DNA from: JAPORK01 sp026710285
Lineage (GTDB): Bacteria; Pseudomonadota; Gammaproteobacteria; Pseudomonadales; Endozoicomonadaceae
Assembly (NCBI GenBank): GCA_965201045.1
Contig: OZ241746.1
Location: forward strand, 4,030,001-4,094,000
Length of the DNA stretch: 64,000 bases
Reading direction: 5' to 3'
Each line of letters begins with the position of its first letter. Position 1 is the stretch's first letter. This document shows, one piece after another, positions 36,985-46,699 of the stretch. Made by a program: the position numbers and the translations under genes. Under the pieces are notes generated by a model, which was given only the letters and a program-made list of their open reading frames with translations, searched no databases and was not told the DNA's origin.

Positions 36985-38559
36985 TTACTGTAGCATTGGG
37001 TTATCAGGCAGCATTATAAAGTAGTTATCCAGGGAAAAATAAGTATCTGTATGAAGTGAAATGATATTTTTATCTTCCAAAAAGCTGGTGTTTTCGTCCA
37101 CAAAAGGGTTAATGTTTTCATCTTCGGACAGGTTGATGTTTTCATTTCCTGATGAATTGATATTTCTGGTTTGCAATAAATTCAATTGCCAGTCTTCAAA
37201 TATTTCAAGCAGACAGGTGAAGACTTTATTTACCTGCTGGTGGATACTAATTAAGTCTTCTGCGTTGTTATGATTAGACAAACTGATCAGTGCATCATCC
37301 CTGAGTGTATCGGAAATTATTTCAATGTTAGCAGTATTGTTATTTTTTGTGATCTCTGAATCTATAGATTGGAATAATGGTATCAATTGATTGAGTTGTA
37401 TAATATTTTCTGTAACAGAGGTAAAATTAATGCGGGCAGTGCTATCATCATCTTTACTTATGTTATCCTTTGTTGCTAACAAATTTACTTTTATATCAAA
37501 AATAATTTCTGCACACTTCTCTAGAAATATACTAACAGAGTTATTAATGTTCGGGTGATTCAGGCATGGATCGCTTATATTATTTTCCTGCGAGACTGTT
37601 CTTTGATAAATTGTGTTTGCACAATTATCGTGAACAGACTGTTCATCCGTAGCGGTTAATTCATTCCCGTTAGGCTGTAGTATTCCAGTTGATGAAGTCA
37701 GTCCCCTAGGTAAGATTGATATTTGTATACTTACCATCAGTGATGGTTGCAACTTTTCTATAGTTTTCTGGCATATAGTACAATTTTTTTGATGCAGTCT
37801 CAAATTTGTTAAATTTACAAATTCTTTTCCACAAGGTAAATGTTTAAACTTTTTATGTCTGGTCAAAGATATCTTGTTTTTATAGGTTGCATTACAAAGG
37901 TCACAGCTATACTCACAAGGGGGCTCTTCAATCTGTGAAATTTCAAGTTTATGTTTATTTTTTATATGGTTGTCAAGATGTGTTTTATACAAATAGACCT
38001 TATGGCAGTTATCATGAGTACATTTAAATACTGCTTCTGTAGTTTGTTGGTGCTCTGTTGTCTGGTGTAAAATTAATTCTACTTTTTCTTTAAAGGACTT
38101 ATTGCATACATTGCATGTAAATATTTTTTTTTGTAAGTGTTGCTTCAGATGTCGGTTTAAATAAAAGTCTGCTTTAAAAGATTGATTGCAAATGTTACAC
38201 TTAAATGGCATTTCTGGTTGATGTATAACCGCGTGTCGTATTAAGCTTCTCTTTTCCATAAAACATGCATTACATTCAGAACATTCATATAAATTCTTTT
38301 TTTTCTCTTCTTTCCTGTTGGGACAATTATGCCTGTTTAAGTAGTTTTCTCTGGTGAATGTTGTCTGACAATCCGGGCATACATATACAATTCTTTTTTT
38401 TTTGACAGTCAGGTTTGTTGGTTGATCACTGTAAATATCAGCACATTCTATATCGTTGGATGCAGCATAAACTGTTAATCCATTGGGCATTATTATACAG
38501 AGTAATAATATCAGTACAGTAAAGAAAAATAGTGACCCCTTTTTCTGTATTAAAAACAT
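36985..38559 (-). CDS. Exported C2H2 zinc-finger protein 3
   Basis: ATG 38559 is chosen over the 38628 frame opening because the signal peptide MFLIQKKGSLFFF...TVYA starts there. 524 residues. Seven finger modules: CPDC...RHNC, then YECSEC, FKCNIC, FTCNVC (all CX2C...HX3-4H), CX4C finger FKCTHDNC, YSCDLC and HLPC...CTIC. Linkers such as HQPEMPFKC resemble the eukaryotic TGEKP linker. The helical domain ends IFEDWQLNL. The tail has imperfect NINLSEDE/NINPFVDE acidic repeats and ends SLHTDTYFSLDNYF..LPDNPMLQ. Signal peptide and about 120 bases of upstream DNA are almost identical to those of gene 2, showing a recent shared origin or conversion. Confidence 0.88.
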   Translation of the reverse strand: MFLIQKKGSLFFFTVLILLLCIIMPNGLTVYAASNDIECADIYSDQPTNLTVKKKRIVYVCPDCQTTFTRENYLNRHNCPNRKEEKKKNLYECSECNACFMEKRSLIRHAVIHQPEMPFKCNICNQSFKADFYLNRHLKQHLQKKIFTCNVCNKSFKEKVELILHQTTEHQQTTEAVFKCTHDNCHKVYLYKTHLDNHIKNKHKLEISQIEEPPCEYSCDLCNATYKNKISLTRHKKFKHLPCGKEFVNLTNLRLHQKNCTICQKTIEKLQPSLMVSIQISILPRGLTSSTGILQPNGNELTATDEQSVHDNCANTIYQRTVSQENNISDPCLNHPNINNSVSIFLEKCAEIIFDIKVNLLATKDNISKDDDSTARINFTSVTENIIQLNQLIPLFQSIDSEITKNNNTANIEIISDTLRDDALISLSNHNNAEDLISIHQQVNKVFTCLLEIFEDWQLNLLQTRNINSSGNENINLSEDENINPFVDENTSFLEDKNIISLHTDTYFSLDNYFIMLPDNPMLQ

Positions 38560-38608
38560 ATACAATTTAATCCATATAACAGCATAATCTTGCCGGTTAA
38601 AGCATGCG

Positions 38609-38639
38609 AGTCTAATAAAAGAAAGCAAATTTTTCCAGG
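38609..38639 (-). promoter_or_regulatory. Array promoter-like box, zinc-finger gene 3
   Basis: ACCTGGAAAAATTTGC with TAGACT 17 bases after TGGAAA; nearly identical to the gene 2 copy and at the same distance from the ATG. Confidence 0.55.
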
Positions 38640-38716
38640 TAATTTCTGAACAAACATAATATGATCAACTGATCTCAGGATGCAGAAATATTGTTATGAT
38701 AAAACACATTATCTGC

Positions 38717-40522
38717 TTACTGTAGCATTGGGTTATCAGGAAGGGTTATGAAATATTCATCCAGCAACAAATGGATATCTGTATGTAGTGAAACGATATT
38801 TTCATCTTCCTGTAGGCTAATGTTTTTATCAAAAAATGAGCCGGTATCTTCATCATCTGACAGACTGATATCTTCATCATCTGACAGACTGATATCTTCA
38901 TCATCTGACAGACTGATATCTTCATCATCTGACAGACTGATATCTTCATCATCTGACAAATAAATATTTTTATTTTTTAATGAGTTACTGTTTCTCAATA
39001 ATGTTGATCGCCAGTTTTCAACTATTTCAAAAACACAATCAGATACTTTGTTTACATCTTGTCGGATACCGTCAACTAACCCTTTTACATTGTGATCATT
39101 GGATAAAGTGATCAGATCAGGTCTGAATGTATTTAAAATCATTGTGATTTTGTCGGCATTTTCATTTTCTGTGATCTGTGAATCTACAAATCGGAGTAAT
39201 GGTATTAACTCCTTAAGTTGTATAATCTTCTTTGCAATAGTCACAAAAGTAACGATAACACAGCTATAATCATTTTCGCTTATTTTATTCTCTATCGCCG
39301 ACAAGTTTGTTGTTATTTCAATAATAACGCCTGTACATTTCTCCGAGACTATATCCAGCTGGTCATTAATCGGTAATTGATTCAGGATGTGCTTGCTTAG
39401 ATTATCTTCCAGCAGTAGTGACCTTTTATAAGATTCATCCGGATAATTCTCCTGCACAGAAGCTAATGAAATCTGCCCCTCAGGTAAATCTGATATTTTT
39501 ATGCTCATTATTAGCTGTAGCTTTAATTTTTTTTTGAAATTTATGACCTTCTGGCATGCAACACAACTTTTCTGATGAAGCTTTAAAATGTCCAAATCTG
39601 AAAACTTCTCTCCACAGGGTAAATGTTTGAGCATTTTATGCCTGGCAAGGGATGTCTCACGTTTATAGGTTTTAGTGCAAATTTTACAGGTATACGTACA
39701 GAGAGGTTCTTCAGTCTGTGAAATTTCAATTTTTTCTACAGGAGAAGAAACCGACTCTTCAGGGCAGGTTGGTGTATCTGTTATTACTGTGGATGTTGGT
39801 TTTGTACTTTCTTCAGTTTCTTCAGCATTTTGCGGTACAGGATAACTCTCCTGATGAAGCGCTAAAACTTCAGAAGTTGCAGCCTGCGGTGTACAGAGTG
39901 AATGTTTATGACTTACATGCCTGTCAAGGTGTCCTTTATGCAGATATACCTTATCACAATTATCATAACGACACTTAAATATCTCATTTATAGTTTGATT
40001 GTGTTCTGTTGCCTGATGCAAAAGGAGTTTTGCTTGTCTGTCAAAGGATTTATTGCATTCATTGCATATAAATAAATTTTTTGGTAGATGTGTCACCATA
40101 TGTTGGTTTAAATAAAAGTCTGTTTTAAAAGCTTTATTGCAAATTTCACACTGGAATGGCTTTTCTTGTTGATGTACAAACTTGTGTCGTATGAAGTTTT
40201 TTTGGTTAAAAAAACATGCATTACATTCAGAACATTCATATAAATTGTTGTTTGCCTCTTCTTTTCTGTTTGGACAGTTATGCCTGTCTAAGAAGTCTCT
40301 TCTATCGAATATTTTTTTGCAATCCGTACAGACATATGAAGTTTTCTCTTTTTTTCTGACAGGTTGGGTTATTTGTTTATTGGGTTGATTACTTTGAGCA
40401 TCAGTACACACTCTGGTACCGGACACGGCATAAGGTGTTAATCCATTGAACATTATTGTAAAGAGTAATAATGCCAGTACGGTAAATAAAAATAACAATA
40501 TTTTTTTCTGTATTAAAAGCAT
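38717..40522 (-). CDS. Exported C2H2 zinc-finger protein 4, SDDEDISL repeats
   Basis: 601 residues from ATG 40522; the TTG two codons upstream is not needed. The signal peptide MLLIQKKILLFLF ends TPYA. Fingers: CTDC...RHNC, YECSEC, FQCEIC (after HQQEKP), FICNEC, CX4C finger FKCRYDNC. Then comes a 60-residue Ser/Thr/Pro/Glu-rich insert, and YTCKIC and HLPC...CVAC. The helical domain ends IVENWRSTL. The acidic tail carries four perfect and one partial SDDEDISL octapeptides before the common FSL/LLDEYF..LPDNPMLQ ending. The insert splits the finger array into a five-finger and a two-finger part, unlike gene 3. Confidence 0.88.
   Translation of the reverse strand: MLLIQKKILLFLFTVLALLLFTIMFNGLTPYAVSGTRVCTDAQSNQPNKQITQPVRKKEKTSYVCTDCKKIFDRRDFLDRHNCPNRKEEANNNLYECSECNACFFNQKNFIRHKFVHQQEKPFQCEICNKAFKTDFYLNQHMVTHLPKNLFICNECNKSFDRQAKLLLHQATEHNQTINEIFKCRYDNCDKVYLHKGHLDRHVSHKHSLCTPQAATSEVLALHQESYPVPQNAEETEESTKPTSTVITDTPTCPEESVSSPVEKIEISQTEEPLCTYTCKICTKTYKRETSLARHKMLKHLPCGEKFSDLDILKLHQKSCVACQKVINFKKKLKLQLIMSIKISDLPEGQISLASVQENYPDESYKRSLLLEDNLSKHILNQLPINDQLDIVSEKCTGVIIEITTNLSAIENKISENDYSCVIVTFVTIAKKIIQLKELIPLLRFVDSQITENENADKITMILNTFRPDLITLSNDHNVKGLVDGIRQDVNKVSDCVFEIVENWRSTLLRNSNSLKNKNIYLSDDEDISLSDDEDISLSDDEDISLSDDEDISLSDDEDTGSFFDKNISLQEDENIVSLHTDIHLLLDEYFITLPDNPMLQ
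38845..38960 (-). repeat. 24-base tandem repeat, zinc-finger gene 4 tail
   Basis: Four identical 24-base units (period visible at 38845, 38869, 38893, 38917) plus a partial fifth encode the octapeptide SDDEDISL. Perfect identity between units implies recent slippage or active copy-number change. Confidence 0.93.
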
Positions 40523-40572
40523 GTACAACTGACTCCGTACAACATCTGTTATTACCGGTTATAAAGAATTTG

Positions 40573-40603
40573 ATTTTAATGAAGAGAAGTGAATTTTTCC
40601 AGG
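40573..40603 (-). promoter_or_regulatory. Array promoter-like box, zinc-finger gene 4
   Basis: ACCTGGAAAAATTCAC with TAAAAT exactly 17 bases after TGGAAA, about 50 bases before the ATG. Confidence 0.6.
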
Positions 40604-40645
40604 TTATCTCTGAACAGGTATCATATGATTAACTAATTTCAGAAC

Positions 40646-42001
40646 TCAGGGAATATTGTAATCGTCAAACAGATCGCTCTCTGTTTCTTGTAACATGAGT
40701 TCATCAGGAAGCGTTATAAAATACGTTTTCAGGGAAAAATCAGGATCAGTGTGTAGTGAAGTGATGTTTTCATCCTCAATTATATTAATGCTTTTATCGT
40801 CAAATAAGCTGATATTTTCATCTTTTGACTGACAGAAGTTTCTACCTTCTGACCAGCTGTTTTTATCCTTTGACCAGTTGTTTTCATCTTCTGAAAGATT
40901 GGTATTTTTATTCTTTGACAGTTTGATAATTCTATTTTTTAAGGTTTTTGTTTGCGATAATTTTAATTTCCAGTCTGCAAATATTGCATGCATACAACCA
41001 AAGACTTTATTTGTGCTCTGCCGGATATTAACAATTAAGTCCTTTATATCGTGATTATTGGGTAAACAGGTTAGTTTGGTAGATTTGAATTCATCTGAAA
41101 TTATTTTAATTTTAGCAGCATGTTTATTTTCTGTGATTTCTGAATCTACAGACGATAATAATCGCATTAACGCCTTAAATTGCACAATATTTTGTGCGAT
41201 AGTTGTAAAACTAGTGATGACATTACTATAGTCATTGCTGCTTATGTGACCCTCTGCTACAGACAACTTTACTTGTATTTCAAAAATAATTCCTGTAAGC
41301 CGGTTTGATAGTATATCAATCAGATCGTTAATTCTCAATTGATGCAGAAGCTGATTGCCCCTATTGCTTTCCTGCAACAATATTTCTTCAGAAAGTTCAT
41401 CCAGATTATTATCCTGCACAAAGGGTTCATCTGTACGGATTAATTCTCGCAGGGCAGCTTGTAGTATTTCAGCTCTTTTAGTAGTGTATAAAATCGGCTC
41501 TCCGGGTGAATCTGCTATTTTTATACTTACTATCAGCTTTAGACTCTTAAATTTACAGGAGTTTTGGCATATAGCACAATTTTCCTTATGAAGCTTTAAT
41601 TCTGTTGAATTTGTAAACCATCCTCCACAAGGTAAATGTTTAAGTCGTTTATGTCTGAAAAGAGCTTTCTTATGTTTATAGCGCTGAGCGCAGATGTCAC
41701 AAATGTACTCACAGAGAGCTTCTGTCTGTGGGATTTCAGTTTTTTCTGCAGGAGATGAAGTCAGGTCTGTAAATAATGTTGACCTGTTTATTTTTCCTGT
41801 GTACATTAGTTTTGAGCTTTCTTTGTCCTTTTTTTTTCTGACTGTTTGAGTTGTTTTTTGATCTGATTCACTCTTTTTAGTATCAGCATTCTGTTCATTT
41901 ATAAGAACAGCACAAATTTCTAGTGTACTGAGCATGATTGTGCAAGATGATAATAGCAACACAGAAAAAAAGAGAGTGATATATTTTTTTTTAAAAGGCA
42001 T
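40646..42001 (-). CDS. Exported C2H2 zinc-finger protein 5, finger-poor
   Basis: 451 residues starting MPFKKKYITLFFSVLLLSSC, with signal peptide end near EICA. Only one C2H2 finger (YICDIC...HKRLKH) and the capping finger (HLPC...CAIC) remain. The N-terminal finger set was lost, apparently cleanly, because the short linker from the signal peptide runs straight to an insert-like SPAEKTEIPQTE stretch also seen in gene 4. The helical domain ends IFADWKLKL. The tail is Lys/Asn/Glu-rich with loose SEDEN repeats and the FSLKTYF..LPDELMLQ signature, then 15 extra residues. If fingers confer binding, this may be a regulatory or decoy version. Confidence 0.85.
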   Translation of the reverse strand: MPFKKKYITLFFSVLLLSSCTIMLSTLEICAVLINEQNADTKKSESDQKTTQTVRKKKDKESSKLMYTGKINRSTLFTDLTSSPAEKTEIPQTEALCEYICDICAQRYKHKKALFRHKRLKHLPCGGWFTNSTELKLHKENCAICQNSCKFKSLKLIVSIKIADSPGEPILYTTKRAEILQAALRELIRTDEPFVQDNNLDELSEEILLQESNRGNQLLHQLRINDLIDILSNRLTGIIFEIQVKLSVAEGHISSNDYSNVITSFTTIAQNIVQFKALMRLLSSVDSEITENKHAAKIKIISDEFKSTKLTCLPNNHDIKDLIVNIRQSTNKVFGCMHAIFADWKLKLSQTKTLKNRIIKLSKNKNTNLSEDENNWSKDKNSWSEGRNFCQSKDENISLFDDKSINIIEDENITSLHTDPDFSLKTYFITLPDELMLQETESDLFDDYNIP

Positions 42002-42052
42002 ATTGAGTCTGCGTCATACAAAATTATGGTATCAGTGGTTAAGAATAATGTG

Positions 42053-42082
42053 ATATTAATAAAAAAATAAATTTTTTCCAGC
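42053..42082 (-). promoter_or_regulatory. Array promoter-like box, zinc-finger gene 5
   Basis: CTGGAAAAAATTTATT with TAATAT 16 bases after TGGAAA; the CC before TGG is GC here. About 50 bases before the ATG. Confidence 0.5.
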
Positions 42083-42095
42083 CTATTAAGGCATA

Positions 42096-43499
42096 TTATT
42101 CATCATCATGCTGTATATCTTTGTTCACTGGCTGTAAACAGGGCTGGTCAGAACAGGAGACAAGCAGTTGTTCAGGAGAAAAAGCCATACTTGTGTCTGG
42201 TGAGTAGATTTTTTTAGTCTTCGGTAATACATGGCACCAGTCTTTAAATACTTCAGACACATGGTCACAGGTTGTGTTTACCTGATCTGAGAGCAGCGAA
42301 ATTAAGTTTTCATTGTTAAAAACACCGGCTGCCGCAACTATTTCAATATACCCGAATATCGTTGAAATTATGCCAATTTTGTCGGTATTTTTACTTCCTG
42401 TAATGATTAAATCTGCATACTGAAATAATGGTATCAATTTTTTAATTTGTGTAATACTCTTGGTTATATTGTTAAAAACAGTGGCAATACACAGAGAATC
42501 ACCGTGACTTATGCTCTTCTCTATTTGTAGTAAATTTAATATTATCTCTGAAGTAATTTCTAACCAAATATCTTTCAGAGCATCAATATCAGTCCGGTTA
42601 TTTATTGTGCTAAGATTCAGAGAGTTGATAATATTTTCCTGCCGTAATGCTATCTCATGCGTTTCATACGAATAAATTTTCTGTGTGGATTTATCTGTAC
42701 AGATTAATGTTTCGTCTTCATGTTGAGTCTTTTCAGCTTTATCTGTTGCAAATAAAATCTGATCATTGTGTGAACTGTTTATAACTGCTGTTTCTGTTGC
42801 CTGTGCAGGTAGCACGACTTTTTTTAATTCACATACAGTACAAAACTTACAGTGGATTTGTAAATTTGCCAAGCTGACATATTGCTTTTTGCATGGCAGG
42901 CGATAAAAGATCTCACCCGTTATAGGACTTTTTTTAATTGTAAAGCTTTTATCATAGTCACATGCAGATAAGCTCTCCGCTCCGGTCAGTCCATGTCTTT
43001 CCTTAAGGTGACCGATTAATTCTGTCTTTTTGCAAAAGGGTTGATTACATTTAGGACAAGCTAATTTTTGGTGAAATAATGCTTTATGTTTGTCTAAACT
43101 ACTCTGTAATTTAAAGATACGATCGCAATATTCACATGTGAGCAGTTTTTTATTATTATTGATAAGCTTATGCTCAGCTACATCTGATTGACTATCACAG
43201 CATGTGGTCTCACCAGAATGTTCCGGTGTTTGTTTTTCTGTAGGCTCATCTTTATCTGTGCAATTATACCTTTCTGAGTTGATTTCCCGGTCAAATGTTA
43301 TATGACATTCGTTGCATGGATACGATTCTATTCTTGTTTTTTTGACAGCTTGCGTTATTTTCCCATCTGGTTCATTATTTTTAGTATCGGTATCATTTAT
43401 GAGTCCGGCATAAACTTTTAACGTATTAAACATAATTATGCAGAATGATAATAACAATACAGAAAAAAAAATAGCGATATTTTTCTGTTTTAACAACAT
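42096..43499 (-). CDS. Exported C2H2 zinc-finger protein 6, decaying fingers
   Basis: 467 residues; signal peptide MLLKQKNIAIFFSVLLLSFC to VYA. The first finger has CNEC, but its usual RHNC reads RYNC, so the zinc-binding His is lost. Two normal fingers follow (LTCEYC...H-x4-H and LACPKC...H-x3-H). The CX4C finger is disrupted (CDYDKSF, no ending His pair). The capping finger survives in the form RLPC...H-CKFCTVC, with an extra Cys. The helical domain ends VFKDWCHVL. The C-terminus is divergent (FSPEQLLVSCSDQPCLQ). The frame is intact, so the gene is expressed or very recently relaxed. It is the last minus-strand member before the embedded plus-strand gene. Confidence 0.85.
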   Translation of the reverse strand: MLLKQKNIAIFFSVLLLSFCIIMFNTLKVYAGLINDTDTKNNEPDGKITQAVKKTRIESYPCNECHITFDREINSERYNCTDKDEPTEKQTPEHSGETTCCDSQSDVAEHKLINNNKKLLTCEYCDRIFKLQSSLDKHKALFHQKLACPKCNQPFCKKTELIGHLKERHGLTGAESLSACDYDKSFTIKKSPITGEIFYRLPCKKQYVSLANLQIHCKFCTVCELKKVVLPAQATETAVINSSHNDQILFATDKAEKTQHEDETLICTDKSTQKIYSYETHEIALRQENIINSLNLSTINNRTDIDALKDIWLEITSEIILNLLQIEKSISHGDSLCIATVFNNITKSITQIKKLIPLFQYADLIITGSKNTDKIGIISTIFGYIEIVAAAGVFNNENLISLLSDQVNTTCDHVSEVFKDWCHVLPKTKKIYSPDTSMAFSPEQLLVSCSDQPCLQPVNKDIQHDDE

Positions 43500-43550
43500 G
43501 TGACACGTGCTCCATATAATATCATGATTGTGCGAATAATAAAAAATCTA

Positions 43551-43581
43551 ACTGTAATAAAGCAGTCTGAATTTTTCCAGG
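43551..43581 (-). promoter_or_regulatory. Array promoter-like box, zinc-finger gene 6
   Basis: AACCTGGAAAAATTCAG is intact, but the position 17 bases on reads TACAGT, the weakest -10 of the set. Confidence 0.45.
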
Positions 43582-43799
43582 TTATAAAAAGGCAATAAGC
43601 ATAGTAAATGATTTAATAGTTGTTGTGTTATTGCCTTATTATTTACAGCAAGTAGGCTGTATTGATTGTGGGTTAATGAATGTGTAGCTAATTCACAGAT
43701 CAATTAATAGGATCGGTCAGTTGTGCAGGTAACAGTTATTTTATAACTGAATAGGTATAACATGATCCATTTAATTTCAGCACTTAGGGAATATTTATA

Positions 43800-44585
43800 A
43801 TGAAAGCAGGGAATATAGGGAATATAGTGCGTTACATTCTTTTCAGACCGACTGAATCGCCCACAGGCTCAAAAGAAGATGGACCCATTAAAGGGCGCAT
43901 CAAAAGAAAATATGTACCCAATGTTTTTGTACGTGGCTGGTTGAAAATAGAGGGTAAATCAATTCAGCAGCGTACTGCTACCATTATGAAGTATGATGGT
44001 TTGCAACCTGTGTATGCCAAAGTAAAACCGGTTCAGGCACAGAAAGCGAGAAAAAAGTTTGAGGATATGAATGAAAAAGCAATTACTGAGTTTGTTCAAG
44101 ACCACCAAAAACAATACTTAGAACGACTGTCTTACTGGAAAAAAATTAAACCTGAACAAAAAAATAACCCACACTTAATGTCTGAGCTGCAAAAAAGAAC
44201 CAGCGATATAGCAAGATGGTTTGCTTACGAACCAGAAGGTGGATCACCACCTTATATGCCGGTGAGCAAGATATTTGAAGGTAAACAAGATAGTCCACTG
44301 GCTCAGTTACAACCAAAGCATTTGTGTGAAGCTACCAATATTGCATTAAGAACCATGCTAGAAGAAAGTTTATTGCAGCAAAACAGCTCCAAATATAAGG
44401 AAGATGATACTCTGTCCAAATCCAGAATTTATCCGGATGATTTTACAGCTGTTAATCCTAAATTAACATCACAGACAAGCAGTTATACTGATACTTATTT
44501 TCCTTTTGATCAAAAAATTAATCAAGATCACCGGCCCGGATTATTTGATTCATGGATAATTACATTTCAACAAGAAGGTGATTGA
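43800..44585 (+). CDS. Unknown basic protein embedded in the zinc-finger array
   Basis: A 261-residue, Lys/Gln-rich protein on the opposite strand to its neighbours, without signal peptide, zinc fingers or the array promoter box. AGGGA lies ten bases before the ATG. Near the N-terminus KGRIKRKYVPNVFVRGWLKIEGKS is basic. The middle is helical (QKARKKFEDMNEKAITEFVQ) with several Trp, and the end is polar (DDFTAVNPKLTS). I recognise no family. The last third exists again as a truncated copy at 51892-52185. This shows that the gene travelled together with the neighbouring zinc-finger gene during array duplication. Confidence 0.72.
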   Translation: MKAGNIGNIVRYILFRPTESPTGSKEDGPIKGRIKRKYVPNVFVRGWLKIEGKSIQQRTATIMKYDGLQPVYAKVKPVQAQKARKKFEDMNEKAITEFVQDHQKQYLERLSYWKKIKPEQKNNPHLMSELQKRTSDIARWFAYEPEGGSPPYMPVSKIFEGKQDSPLAQLQPKHLCEATNIALRTMLEESLLQQNSSKYKEDDTLSKSRIYPDDFTAVNPKLTSQTSSYTDTYFPFDQKINQDHRPGLFDSWIITFQQEGD

Positions 44586-44785
44586 TAGTGGGTTTACGAT
44601 AAACTGTAAAAAAACAACCCGTTAATTTATAATGTATCGTTATTTTTCAGGTTTGAGCTGCTATTATACTTTTAAATAGTCAGCTCAAATGCAATACAGA
44701 ATATCCAGACTGCCCTTCACTTTTCTGAACCTGATGTCCAGTGTTTTCCTTTAGAGTACTGAATGCGTTTTTTGTATAACAGATA

Positions 44786-46699
44786 TTATTCAGGGTTTAA
44801 TAGTATGTCTCTGTCCATTTGCTGTAATAGAGGTAAATCAGAGAGAGTTTCAATATGCCTCTCCAAAAAGCTCTCAAAATCAGAGAAGAGTGAGTTTGAG
44901 TCTTGACTTTCAGGAAGGAGGAGGTTTTCATTTGCTGATGAAGAAATGGGTAAGTCAATCTCTTCATTCCCTGATGAACAAGAACTTTCATGTTGTATTG
45001 CACTGTGATTTTTGCTCTGCAATACTAACTGCCAGTCTGCAAATATTTCGTGCATAGTTTTAGTGATTGTTTCTATTTTTTGCAGGATATCAGTAATTGA
45101 GTCTTTTTTACCGGGAAAATTTTTCAGAATAAAGTCTTCAATCTCTTTGAGTGTATTGCACATCGTGTCAATTTTGGTGGTATTGTTATTTTCTGTACAG
45201 GATGAATCTATAAACTTAAATTTTGAGAAACAGTTTTTTAAGTTTAAAATAGTTATCATTGCAGTGCTGAAAGTACTGGCAGCGTCTTGATAATTATGAT
45301 TATCTATAAAATTTTTTGTTGTTAATAAATTATTTGTTATAGTACGAATAAATTCTGGACAAGCAATTGTCAGCAAAAAAATCCAATTATCTGATTCATA
45401 TTCATCAGGGGAGTGATTATCTTTAATACTTTGTGATGACAGCCTTATTTCAGAAGTTGTATTCAAATCATTATTTTTTATGGGTTGTTTTGCTATACGG
45501 GTTGACTTATTTTCTTCAGGTTGAGTATTGTCAGTTTTGTCCTTAGCAGATAAAATTTTATCATCAGATAATCGTTTTCCTTTTGTGGTTTTTAATCTTT
45601 TAGGTTTCACAAAATTTTGACATTGCTGACAACTCTGTTTATGAGCTTTTAAACCAGCATGGTTTACCACCTTTGTTCCACAGGGCAGGTGCTTAAAATT
45701 CTGATGTCTGTGGAGACTCTCTTGGTCTATATAGACCTGATTGCAACCAGGATAATTACATTCATAGATGATCTTGCGCGGGGGTAGCTGGTGCTCCTGT
45801 ATCTGATGTTGAATTAATTGTGCTTCACGTTGAAAGATTTCTTTGCATATCTCGCATTTAAATGATTTTAAAATTTCATTATCAGGTGATCGTTTTGTTT
45901 TTATGTTTGTTAATTTTTTATGTCCCACAAAATTTTCACATTGTTCACAGCTCTGTCGATGAACCTTTAAATCATCATAGGTTATCATCTCCTCTCCGCA
46001 GGGCAAGTGCTTAAAATTCTGATGTTTGATGAGACTACTTCTTTGCATATAGGCCTCATTGCAACCAGGATAACCACATACATAGATGACCTCCTCAGTG
46101 GTCAGCCGGTGGTCCTCTATCTGATGTTGAATTAATTTTGCTCGATATTGAAAGTATTGTTTGCATATCTCGCATTTAAATGATTTTTTGCATAAAATGG
46201 AGTTTTTATATTGCTCCAGCTCTTCTACTGATTTAAAAGCTTCTCCACAATCCTCATCTGTAAAAGGTCCTTTGTGCATGTCTTTTAGATGAGATATCAA
46301 GTTACATTTAAAGTAAAAACCAACATTACAAATCTTACATCTCCAGGGTTTTTCTTGTATATGTAAGCGTTCATGGATGTTTAACTCTGGTCTTGTTTGA
46401 AAGCATGCATTGCACAGAGAACATTTAAAGGCAGGTTTTTTGATCGGTTTGGTGGTTTTTTTGCAATTATGTCTGTTTAAACAATTTTCAGTGGTAAACT
46501 TTTTATCACAAACAGTACATTTATATAACGTTTGCTCTTTTTTGTTAGTCTGAGTTTTCGGCTTGTTTAATGCGCTTTGTTGGGTTTTAGCAGATTGTTT
46601 ACTGCCGACAACAGAAAAAACGTCAGATATCTTAAATGTAGCGATGCAAAGTAACAAAATATGCAAAAAAATAATAGTCTTTTTCTTTTTTAAAAACAT
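44786..46699 (-). CDS. Exported C2H2 zinc-finger protein 7 (type A)
   Basis: 637 residues; signal peptide MFLKKKKTIIFLHILLLC to VFS. Fingers: CTVC...RHNC, FKCSLC, WRCKIC, a degenerate segment FTDEDCGEAFKSVEELEQY (first Cys lost, no His), and then a three-finger module present twice. The module is FKCEIC...H, CX4C finger (YVCGYPGC / YECNYPGC) and HLPC capping finger (CEQC / CQQC), joined by KRSPDNEILKSFKC. This is the two-module stage of type A; compare genes 9 and 10. The helical domain ends IFADWQLVL. The tail is short, ending LPLLQQMDRDILLNPE. It lacks the long acidic repeats of gene 9. Confidence 0.88.
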   Translation of the reverse strand: MFLKKKKTIIFLHILLLCIATFKISDVFSVVGSKQSAKTQQSALNKPKTQTNKKEQTLYKCTVCDKKFTTENCLNRHNCKKTTKPIKKPAFKCSLCNACFQTRPELNIHERLHIQEKPWRCKICNVGFYFKCNLISHLKDMHKGPFTDEDCGEAFKSVEELEQYKNSILCKKSFKCEICKQYFQYRAKLIQHQIEDHRLTTEEVIYVCGYPGCNEAYMQRSSLIKHQNFKHLPCGEEMITYDDLKVHRQSCEQCENFVGHKKLTNIKTKRSPDNEILKSFKCEICKEIFQREAQLIQHQIQEHQLPPRKIIYECNYPGCNQVYIDQESLHRHQNFKHLPCGTKVVNHAGLKAHKQSCQQCQNFVKPKRLKTTKGKRLSDDKILSAKDKTDNTQPEENKSTRIAKQPIKNNDLNTTSEIRLSSQSIKDNHSPDEYESDNWIFLLTIACPEFIRTITNNLLTTKNFIDNHNYQDAASTFSTAMITILNLKNCFSKFKFIDSSCTENNNTTKIDTMCNTLKEIEDFILKNFPGKKDSITDILQKIETITKTMHEIFADWQLVLQSKNHSAIQHESSCSSGNEEIDLPISSSANENLLLPESQDSNSLFSDFESFLERHIETLSDLPLLQQMDRDILLNPE

